Assembly (NCBI GenBank): GCA_026182355.1
Contig: JAPFBL010000069.1
Coordinates: 124,001 to 188,000 of the forward strand
Source: Hermatobates lingyangjiaoensis
Lineage: Eukaryota > Arthropoda > Insecta > Hemiptera > Hermatobatidae
Reading direction: 5' to 3'
DNA: 64,000 nt
This document shows, one piece after another, positions 56,541-64,000 of the stretch. A model generated the notes under the pieces. That model had not been told where the DNA came from and ran no database searches. It saw only the letters and a program-made list of their open reading frames with translations. The position numbers were made by a program, and so were the translations under genes. Numbering within the stretch: position 1 is the first letter of the stretch; each line of letters opens with the position of its first letter.

Positions 56541-56672
56541 GTTACTTGCCGTTGCGTCTACAACGTGCTTGCTCTCCTTTTCTCTTGAAGACGGATTGCC
56601 CGAAAATTTGAGTTTGTAAGTGTGTTTCTGTACTTTGTGTGTTGCTTTTCTTCGATTTTGAACTATAAAATA
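56541..56672 (+). mobile_element. Family H element, plus
   Basis: Core at 56582-56612: CUC/GAG stem I, box UUGAAGA, extra C, short GG/CC stem, GAA, palindromic AAUU, U. The tail GTTTGTAAGTGTGTTTCTGT then GTGTTGCTTTTCTTCG matches 25359-25490 reversed and ends in TA-rich sequence. Confidence 0.78.
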
Positions 56673-56877
56673 TATATAATTAAGTAAATATCCACTCACT
56701 CTACCACTGCGTCCCCGTGACTACTGTCTTTCTTGGAGTCATTATATCGAAAATTGGTACGCGTATTTTTTTGAATTTGTGTTTCATTCTTTTACTAATA
56801 TGTAAATTTATTTATAACAGATAAATAAAAATTTGAAAAACGATCCGGGAGGACTAATGACAACAAAGAATGTTATG

Positions 56878-56985
56878 TAACAAATTAAAGATTTGACATA
56901 TAGACTCACTTTTCCACGATATTTTGACGTTTGTCATCATCAGGCAAAAAAGTGAGTCTATCTGTGCAGTCCTATATTTGTTACT
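56878..56985. mobile_element. Inverted pair with hammerhead-like core
   Basis: The minus copy 56878-56949 and plus tail 56949-56985 share AGTGAGTCTAT and an ATTTGTTAC end, 3' ends outward. The core (minus, 56908-56949) has a perfect CUGAUGA box, extra U, GAC/GUC stem with an AAAC loop, AAA, palindromic AUAU, C; the stem I flank is U-rich against GUGGAAAAG. Confidence 0.72.
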
Positions 56986-57361
56986 TAATATTCTCAGCTT
57001 AAGAGTGACAAAGAAAAGAAAATAAATAAAAGAGAGAATGCAATATTGAGATATAAAGGAAATGAATATAGGAGAGGAAAATGTGTATGAATAACAAAAT
57101 TCCTTATTTTTCAGAAATGAAAAAGAAAAATAGAACTAGTAATACTAAAATATAATCATAAGTAATAATAGCTAGAAATAAGACAATTATAGGATCACTT
57201 GAAACGAGAGGACGTTTCTAGTGACCAATAACCAATTACGATCTTCTTCAGAAGCGCTTAAAGTACTGCTGGTCTCATCAGTGGGGAAATTGTCTGATTT
57301 TTTGGACTAAAACGCTCACTGAATGGAATAAGATTCAGATTAGTATGACAAGCAACAGGTA

Positions 57362-57760
57362 GCTTCTTGCAGATAATCTGAAAGCATACACAGATAACCT
57401 GTGAGCATTTCTACTGAGGTTTCATAGATTTATAATCTGTGTGCAATCACAGATGGCCTGTGATAGTTTACAAAAAAACCTGTGATTATTCATACACATG
57501 AAGAATTCATAAATAGCTTATGAGCAATCACAGATAACCTGTGAGAATTTACAAAAAACCTGTGATCATCCCTATATACGATAAAGTATTCATAGATACC
57601 TGTAAGCAATCACAGATAACTTGTGATTGTTTACGAAAAACCTATGAACATTCGAACAGAGGAAGAAGTATTCATAGATAATCTATAAGCAATCACAGAT
57701 AACCTGTGAACATTTATACAGAGGCTAAAGTATTCATAGATAACCTGTGAGAATTCATAA
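57362..57760 (+). repeat. Irregular array of CACAG-N5-CTGTG dyads
   Basis: Exact or near-exact CACAGATAACCTGTG dyads sit near 57386, 57448, 57529, 57611, 57694 and 57733. Diverged versions lie between them, along with ACAAAAAACCTGTGATCATT and AAAGTATTCATAGATA segments. Spacing varies (about 40-80 bp). There is no ORF. Confidence 0.8.
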
Positions 57761-60306
57761 GTAACATGTAAATCAAACCCACATCAAATGATTCATATTT
57801 TATATAATCAAAACGATGAACCCAGTTATATGGCATGCACAAACTGGAGATTATCATAAGCTAAAGTAAAGTGACAAGGTTTACACATAAGGCAATTATG
57901 TGTTCCACGTGTAGCTTAATACCCAAAATAACAGGTATTGAATGACATTGTTTGGAAATGTGAGAAAAGACGTTTGACTGAACAGAGGGCTTTTTAGAAA
58001 TAATACAGAGGATGGCTTGAATGGACTTGAATCGGAAGAGTAATGCGATTGGAAAGATCTTGCGTTCAAATTGCATCAAATTTAAGCAATTCACTATTCA
58101 TGTTTAACAGCTATTCTATTAAAGTTAAGTTATGAAGTTGTCGATGATATTTTATACGAGTATTGATTGTTCACAGGATATTAACTAGCCTGTATGGATT
58201 TATATTGTGATTTTATTTCTTCGATGTAAATAGAGCATTTCTTTCACCAGCCCTATTGGTAATCTTCTGCTTACAGATCAACAAATTTATACACTGAAGT
58301 AAAATTGTATCACTAAAGTCTAGACTTCTTCAACTATCAATTAGTTTCAATAAACTCTAATTAATGGCCATTTTAAATGAAGTAACCGACTTTTTTATTT
58401 CTCGGAGCTATTTTTAGCCATTTTGCAGTCAGTGAGAAAGTAACGGATTGCGAGTGACTGGGTGGTTTGCTACTGATTGGGACATAAAGGTTGGTGGCCA
58501 CTTGTTGAACTGACTCGACAAACAAATCAATTTGCCGACAGCGTGCTGCGAATATTGCCCCCTTCTCACTATCTTCCTGCCCAATTTGTCTATTCTTTTT
58601 TTTTTGTTTCTTTTTAGATTATTTCTTCAATCAGTTTTTTTCAAACACTCTTAACCTTTATAGGTGAAACATATATGAACAGTGCAAAGCATTTTCTTTT
58701 TATCATCGTACTTAAAAGACCATAATTTGTAATGTTTACGTTGAAGGGTTCCCTATGTCATCTTTGTTGACCTATGAACCACACTTGCAATAAAACAATT
58801 TAAAATTCTCAACAGCACTATTGATAATATTAGCAATTGCCGATTAGAAATTTTATGCCATTGTTAATATTAATAGTGTTTTCGATTCCAATCAATAAGT
58901 AAAATAATTACGGAGACTAATTAAAAATAAATTACTTGCCATCATAAAAATAAAAATTAAAAATTTCACTTAAAAAGTTACACGTAGAAATTTATAAAAT
59001 TTAAAATGACTGTGAATTTTCAAGTCTATACTTCGTAATTTAAATGTTATTTCACAGTGTCCATTTCAAGTATCTCCTGTTATTTTCAGAACATTTCTAA
59101 ACAAATTATATTTCTACTTTACTCTTTGGCAATGACATTTTATTTTATACAAAAAAATTTGATGTCTAAACAAATATATAACAAAAGTAATCTGTAAATT
59201 AATTAATTTAGGAAATTCAAGAAAAACTAGAAAGTTTATAGTTTTAAAAGATTTAACAAAAATTGACTTGAATGGAAACTATAAAATTGGAAGTACTTTA
59301 TAGAATTAGTGTTACATCAATTCAGTTATTGTCTTTTGGATTTGTTTGAAAATTTTTAGCTATGATAATATCTAACATTGCTGCCTTAAACGTGTGGCGA
59401 AATAGGTTTGAGACTCAAACTACGACAGAAATACAAAGCGGCAGATATCATGAATGTTATTCATTTATCAATTTTACTATTTTATGCAGAAAAACACCTA
59501 TATAAACACACATTTTACTACAATCAAAAAACTAAAAAGATGTGATCCACTTGTTTGATAAAGAAATCTTTAAGTTATTTCTGGCTTTCTTTGATTTATT
59601 TTGCATAGTCCACTTGTTTGTTTCCGTCATATTATATTACATTAACTTATACAACCAATTGGCAGAGTGTCTCTGTTTATTTAAATGTTGTTATATAATA
59701 TCTAATATAATTAGGCTACAACTTTTATCTGTTCATTTTCATTATTTTATTCAACAATATTTAATATAATCAATTTTCTGTGTGTAAATGTTTATTTACA
59801 TATTATCATATGAAAATATTTAATATTATTAAGTTGCATCTTTTGTCTGATTGTTATCAAAAACTTTTTAGGCAGACCTCAATAACGGTATTTATGCCAG
59901 AAAGTACCTTCGACAGGTATTTACCAATGAATATTTCGTTTTAAGTATTAACATGTGCGTTGTTCAATGACGCTTACGGCCATTTTGTATTATTGCTCCC
60001 TTTTTTTGCACCGTTTTTAGTTAATATTAATTTCCTTGTGTAAGCTAGAATTATACGAAGAAACTTCAGTCTTATCTTGCCACTTCTCCCTAATAATAAT
60101 GATTAATGTCGAAATATTTTAGTATGTTTTTATATTGGCAATTGTGTATTTACCCTCTGTAATTATATTATAATATATATAATCAAATAACTGGAGTGGG
60201 AAGTACTTGCTCTCTGAAAACGTGATAGACGAAAAGCCTCAAAACGATTATCTCCTTATCTTCTGTGGTAAGTTATTTCAATATTTACATCACGAGTTAT
60301 TATGAC

Positions 60307-60312
<6 letters not shown>
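57761..60312. other. Long stretch without a confident gene
   Basis: A moderate-GC block at about 58380-58590 has no recognisable frame. The plus frame 59542-59769 and minus frame 57861-58094 are AT-driven and unsupported. Confidence 0.45.
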
Positions 60313-60351
<39 letters not shown>

Positions 60352-60393
60352 TATATATATATATATTCCCAAAAATATAGATAAACCCAAAAA
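60313..60393. repeat. (TA)n microsatellite
   Basis: About 55 bp of TA dinucleotides with a small interruption, immediately before a family A element. Confidence 0.9.
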
Positions 60394-60485
60394 CAGTTGG
60401 GTTTTTTACTCTGATGAAGACCGCTTGTTACGATTGAAAGATCTTAGTCTTGTTTTCCCATTTTCTTATTGTGGTTTCATCATTG

Positions 60486-60537
<52 letters not shown>
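60394..60537 (+). mobile_element. Family A terminal element plus (TA)n
   Basis: The element is 60394-60486, followed by (TA)n to 60537. Core at 60407-60449: a perfect CUGAUGA box, extra A, GACCG/CGAUU stem II, GAA, palindromic AGAUCU, U, AGUC. The stem I strand is UACU, so the outermost pair is lost. The element ends in the TA tract before the CACGTG tip. Confidence 0.85.
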
Positions 60538-60541
<4 letters not shown>

Positions 60542-60725
60542 GTACCGCCCTGTCTTCCTGCGGGACTCTTCGCTCTTCGCACCTCCTGATGACGACGATG
60601 GTCGAAATATCGATGTGAGTTATGTCTGTGTCTTTCTGTGTGTTTACTTCGTTTTGAATTTATTTTATTTTAAAAAAGTCCGCTGGACCGTTTCTTTTAA
60701 TTGTATATATATATATATATATATA
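60538..60725 (+). mobile_element. Family G element, plus, with (TA)n at its 3' end
   Basis: The copy runs from GAGTACCGCCCTGTCTTCC to GGACCGTTTCTTTTAATTG and abuts (TA)n at 60704. The 107-codon frame across it reads TA repeats as Ile-Tyr and is not a gene. Confidence 0.85.
60580..60617 (+). ncRNA. Hammerhead-like core, family G
   Basis: Stem I CACCUC/GAUGUG with one C-U mismatch, a perfect CUGAUGA box, extra C, GAC/GUC stem II with a GAUG loop, GAA, palindromic AUAU, C. The copy at 49145-49182 has UAUG in the loop but the same pairs. Confidence 0.68.
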
Positions 60726-60747
60726 CAAAAAACAAAATGCAATATAA

Positions 60748-60919
60748 CACTTAAAATAAACTATGACACATAGAAAGAAACATAAGAAATAACTTACTTT
60801 TCATTATTTCTACCGATATAACGGTTCAAAATATTTAAAAGTGAGTCTTTTGTTACGTTTCTTTCCATGTCTCATAGTTTATTTTAAGTATATATATATA
60901 CTTAATATATATATTCAGA
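60748..60919. mobile_element. Family I inverted pair, copy 2
   Basis: The arms 60748-60812 and 60828-60890 (ACTTAAAATAAACTATGACA and reverse) have 3' ends outward and TA-rich sequence directly outside both. It matches 47537-47680. Confidence 0.8.
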
Positions 60920-60940
60920 AAGTTAATATATATACATATA

Positions 60941-61027
60941 TGATCAAACCACAATAAGAAATGGGAAAACAAGACTAAGATCTTTCAACCGTAACAAGTG
61001 GTCTTCGTCAGAGTCAAAAACCCAACT
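60941..61027 (-). mobile_element. Family A terminal element, minus
   Basis: The core at 60973-61015 is intact (GACU/AGUC, CUGACGA, AGAUCU, U) with a GACCA/CGGUU stem that has lost one pair. The element ends at (TA)-rich sequence before the tip. Confidence 0.87.
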
Positions 61028-61040
61028 ATACATATATATA

Positions 61041-61205
61041 ATCAATGATCAAACCACAATAAGAAAATGGGAAAACAAGACTAAGATCTTTCAACCGTAA
61101 CAAGCGGTCTTCGTCAGAGTCAAAAACCCAACTGATATATAAACCCAACTCATATTGTGGTTTGATCATTGATTGTTATTTCACGTGTTTATGTGAAATG
61201 TTTTT

Positions 61206-61268
<63 letters not shown>
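61041..61268. mobile_element. Family A inverted pair ending in a long (TA)n
   Basis: The minus copy 61041-61134 has an intact core at 61079-61121; the plus tip fragment 61149-61199 is TTGTGGTTTGATCATTGATT to GTGTTTATGTGAAAT. 3' ends point outward, and (TA)n runs from about 61209 to 61268. Confidence 0.87.
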
Positions 61269-61272
<4 letters not shown>

Positions 61273-61327
61273 CGTGTTTCTCAAAGTTTTTAAATTATAT
61301 ATATATATATAATATATATATACTTAT

Positions 61328-61440
61328 ATAAAAAACAAGACATAAAGAACGGGAATACTTACTGGATCAATCTTTCGAACCATGGTTCGTCATCGGGAAG
61401 AGAGTAGAAGGAAAGAAGAAGAGGTATGTGTGTGATTCTG
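61328..61440 (-). mobile_element. Family G2 element, minus, copy 2
   Basis: Core at 61364-61400: box CCGAUGA, extra C, GAAC/GUUC stem II (inner C and AUG loop), GAA, AGAU, U. It abuts (TA)n at 61297-61322. Confidence 0.8.
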
Positions 61441-62120
61441 GTGAGCACTACTAAAGATCAAAATATTTTAGGCCTGGCTTGCATTTTATATTTAAACTTT
61501 CTGTTAATTATGCTACTTATTTATTATAAAATTTTTATGCAAATGTACTAATTTATTGGTCAAAATTTTTGACCATAAGGATCCTGTTCAGATTCACAAG
61601 AAAAATGACGAATTTCTATTTTGAAATTTTTACATTTGTCATGTATGTCTTCATTAGGAAATTAATTATTTATGAAGATAGTTTTTTGAGGTAAATGAAT
61701 GTTTAATTTTGAGGATAGTCAGAAGTATTCAGACAATATGTGACGAGGAGAGAGAAGGTAAAAAAGAAAATTGAATGGGGGCTCCAATTAGACGGTACAG
61801 GGGCACGTCATTATACTGGTACAAGTCGTGTTTCTGCAGCCTTTTGTGTTCTCTTAACAGCCCAGTACTCCTTGTCAAACGCTCAACATTTTCCGCTAGA
61901 CTTCATTTCAATAAACCCTCAACAATTGATTTTATACTTACTGTCTTTCAGCATTCAGTAAAATTCTATACATCTTAAAAGGTTACTTGAATAATGACTG
62001 TAGTGCAGTTTCTATGGGAAATGCATTTTTTTTTTAAACAGCAACTTAGATTCACAGAATTTAATTGAAGTCTACTAATGATTAAGAATATTGCTTAAAC
62101 TGTTAATTCTATTTAATAGA

Positions 62121-62124
<4 letters not shown>
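61441..62124. other. No recognisable gene
   Basis: Plus-strand frames at 61740-61978 overlap in two frames and neither shows a family. The rest is AT-rich, leading into (TA)n at 62125-62164. Confidence 0.45.
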
Positions 62125-62167
<43 letters not shown>

Positions 62168-62250
62168 GTCTAGTCAAAGGTTTTGTCTGGTTAACATTGT
62201 TGTTCCTTTAAATAATGTAAATTTCATTTACTTTGTTAAAAATTCTTACT

Positions 62251-62376
62251 TCTGCCTATGAAAAAGGTTTTAAATAAAACCGAAACGTTGGCAACGAGAG
62301 TTTGATTTTTTATCCTGGAAAATTGACCGAACCCCGATTAAAGAACACACCTATTCTATCAAACGGTTGATATATT
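62251..62376 (+). mobile_element. Family B element, plus
   Basis: Near-identical to the right arm at 6509-6645 and extends to TATTCTATCAAACGGTTGAT. The core at 62254-62292 keeps GCC/GGC and ACGU with the broken CUAUGAA box. Confidence 0.87.
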
Positions 62377-62447
62377 ATTAAATATATTGATACATTCAAT
62401 ATGTATTGAATATTATTGAATATGTCGATATATTATTATATATATAT

Positions 62448-62570
62448 AAAGATTTCACATAAACACATGAATAACAATCAAAGATCAAACCACAATAAGA
62501 AATGAAAAAACAAGTCTAAGATCTTTCAACCGTAACAAGCGGTCTTCATCAGAGTCAAAAACCCAACTGA
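62448..62570 (-). mobile_element. Family A terminal element, minus
   Basis: Full copy with tip. Core at 62514-62556 with a perfect CUGAUGA box, GACCG/CGGUU stem and AGAUCU; stem I is partly broken (GACU against AGAC). Confidence 0.86.
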
Positions 62571-62591
62571 CACGAGTTTCTCAAAAACCCA

Positions 62592-62641
62592 ACTCTCAAT
62601 GCAAATGTTTCGGTTTTTATTTAAAACCTTTTTCATAGATA
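62592..62641 (-). mobile_element. Family B core fragment, minus
   Basis: ACTCTCAATGCAAATGTTTC then a TTTTATTTAAAACC hairpin and TTTTTCATAG match the family B core on the minus strand. It is joined within about 20 bp to the family A copy, making a mosaic. Confidence 0.72.
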
Positions 62642-62793
62642 GAAGTATAAATTTTGAAACACAAAAACTAAGTAGTATATTTCAAATTATTTTACAAAGA
62701 AAATAGTCTGTGAATTTCAACAACTCTAGTTTTAATGAATACGTGACACTGTATATATAATATATATACGTGTGTTTGTGTGACTGTGTGTAT

Positions 62794-63214
62794 TGTGCAA
62801 TCGGGATTCGATCAATTTTCTAGGTTCAAAATGTCCTTTGAGTGAACAGTGTTGCCGTTTACTTGTACTATCATCTAGTCCAAAGGTTTGAATAATTTTT
62901 TTGGTCTTGATTCTTAGATCTTTTATATAATGCAGATTTCATTTTCTAATCAGTAAAATTCTGACTGCTGTAAGTTATTTTTATTAATCTTTCAATTATT
63001 TCTACTTTTAATGTTCCACAAGCTGTAATAATCCAGTTTCATATTGTTTATTCATTGATGCTTGTATTTGATATTTATTATTATTTTTTTGCAGGCCTAT
63101 AAAAAAGGTTTTAAAATAAAACCAAAATGTCGGTAATGAGAGTTTCATTTTGAACTTGGAAAATTGACCGAATCCTGATTGAATAATACACTTATTCTTT
63201 CAAACGGTTGATAT
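62794..63214. mobile_element. Family B-related inverted pair
   Basis: The left fragment 62794-62833 is the reverse complement of 63146-63185 (GAACTTGGAAAATTGACCGA). The right copy 63093-63214 includes GCCTATAAAAAAGG, a TTTTAAAATAAAACC hairpin and AAAATGTCGG. 3' ends are outward with a ~310-bp inside. Confidence 0.76.
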
Positions 63215-63226
63215 ATTATTGAATTT

Positions 63227-63231
<5 letters not shown>

Positions 63232-63259
<28 letters not shown>

Positions 63260-63475
63260 AAAAGATTTCACATAAACACGTGAAACAACAATCAATGATC
63301 AAACCACAATAAGAAATGGGAAAACAAGACTAAGATCTTTCAACCGTAACAAGCGGTCTTCGTCAGAGCCAAAAACCCAACGTTTTTTGGGTCAGTTGGG
63401 TTTTTGACTCTGACGAAGACCGCTTGATACGGTTGAAAGATCTTAGTCTTGTTTTCCCATTTCTTATTGTGGTTT
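63232..63475. mobile_element. Family A inverted pair at a (TA)n tract
   Basis: (TA)n at 63232-63260 abuts the 3' tip of the minus copy (63262-63381). The plus copy (63393-63475) follows after about 11 bp and runs into (TA)n at 63480. Both cores are recognisable: 63328-63370 minus and 63406-63448 plus. The plus copy lacks the tip. Confidence 0.92.
63406..63448 (+). ncRNA. Hammerhead-like core, family A, plus
   Basis: GACU/AGUC stem I, box CUGACGA, extra A, GACCG/CGGUU stem II (loop CUUGAUA), GAA, AGAUCU, U. Same pairs as at 5142-5184. Confidence 0.7.
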
Positions 63476-63627
63476 GCACATATATATATATATATATACA
63501 CATATGCATATAATGCATAATGCATATCATATGCATATATAATCTTGAAGAGGCATTCATATGCCTCCTTGGGGCTCGTTCTCCTCCTGGTCTCAACCTG
63601 TACCGTTAATTATTTTTTATTTTATTA

Positions 63628-63629
<2 letters not shown>

Positions 63630-63674
<45 letters not shown>

Positions 63675-63695
63675 TATTTTTTATTATTATTATTT
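63630..63695. repeat. (TTA)n microsatellite
   Basis: About 65 bp of TTA or TTAT repeats. The 86-codon plus frame over it is a tyrosine run and not a gene. Confidence 0.9.
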
Positions 63696-63759
63696 CGTAT
63701 TTTATATATTTTTTTTCTTGTTTTCTAAATAAATATGGGAGGGATTTCTATGTTTCCTC

Positions 63760-63915
63760 TCCTCCGCTGGGGAGCAGCATTGCAATGGGTCCACGAGGCC
63801 AGTAGCAGTTTGCTTCTCAACGCGAGTACTTCGCACTTCTTCCCGATGACGACGGATGTCGAAATATCGAAGTGAGTTCTGTAGTGTCTTTCTGTGTCCT
63901 TTTCTATGTGTTAAA

Positions 63916-63959
<44 letters not shown>
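63760..63959 (+). mobile_element. Family G-like element, plus, abutting (TA)n
   Basis: GAGTACTTCGCACTTCTTCC leads to the core at 63839-63872: CUUC/GAAG stem I (or CACUUC/GAAGUG with a bulge), box CCGAUGA, extra C, GAC/GUC stem II, GAA, AUAU, C. The tail TGTCTTTCTGTGTCC leads into (TA)n at 63917-63959. Confidence 0.8.
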
Positions 63960-63962
<3 letters not shown>

Positions 63963-64000
63963 TGTAACTAGGTAGCAGACCTTCGTTTATACAAACATTA

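Noticed and set aside
60450..60773. 107-codon plus-strand frame
   Set aside because: It reads (TA)n as Ile-Tyr runs and crosses a family A end and a family G element. It is an accident of repeats.
63545..63805. 86-codon frame with a long tyrosine run
   Set aside because: Translation of the (TTA)n microsatellite; no other protein feature.

Overview
The window is gene-poor, very AT-rich eukaryotic DNA from an animal, almost certainly an invertebrate. It has no operon-like gene layout and no long cellular ORF. It does hold tRNA-derived SINEs, hAT-type DNA transposon remnants, many (TA)n tracts, several minisatellites, and above all a large population of Penelope-like retroelement (PLE) pieces. 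An arthropod or mollusc would fit, and a large AT-rich chelicerate genome such as a horseshoe crab is a guess only. The window is best read as the interior of one or more giant introns or as intergenic DNA. The one sequence that looks like a true internal exon is the 67-nt block at 38035-38101.

Protein-coding content is nearly all retroelement. A 5'-truncated PLE at 5066-6284 (minus) has an open 292-codon frame covering the end of the reverse transcriptase (RT) and a GIY-YIG endonuclease. Two eroded relatives lie at 11481-11745 and 18677-19062. A different, frameshifted PLE is present as two copies head to head at 43191-47480, forming a roughly 2.1 kb-arm inverted repeat.

The main non-coding theme is a set of short elements in about a dozen sequence families. 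I use local labels A to K for them. Nearly all carry the same hidden RNA-like core: a box related to CUGANGA, one extra base, a hairpin, GAA or AAA, a 4-6 nt self-complementary string, then U or C (rarely A). In the best copies the flanks pair as well. This is the layout of a hammerhead ribozyme with a minimal stem III. Primary sequence differs between families while the pairing is kept. Hammerhead motifs are known in the terminal repeats of PLEs, and family A here is physically the terminal repeat of a PLE with a GIY-YIG ORF, so the short elements are best read as PLE termini and non-autonomous derivatives.

A second theme is arrangement. About 20 of these elements occur as inverted pairs whose 3' ends point outward and whose truncated 5' ends meet in the middle, commonly with (TA)n directly outside.

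Region by region: 1-5 kb holds a SINE whose tRNA-like head is amplified nine times, plus a short direct repeat. 5-7 kb holds the PLE with its ORF and a 138-bp palindrome (family B). 7-13 kb holds inverted pairs of families A and D and a 41-bp minisatellite. 13-20 kb holds families E and F, a 32-bp minisatellite, a SINE and a PLE remnant. 20-26 kb holds families F, H and J and a 107-bp satellite. 26-38 kb is mostly unique AT-rich DNA with family C/D elements, a SINE fragment, a hAT remnant and the candidate exon. 38-43 kb holds families A and K and diverged direct repeats. 43-50 kb holds the inverted PLE dimer, a 238-bp-arm palindrome and family G/I elements. 50-60 kb holds a hAT element with a SINE nested inside it, families C2, D and H and a dyad-repeat array. 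60-64 kb is a dense cluster of (TA)n tracts and family A, B, G and I elements.
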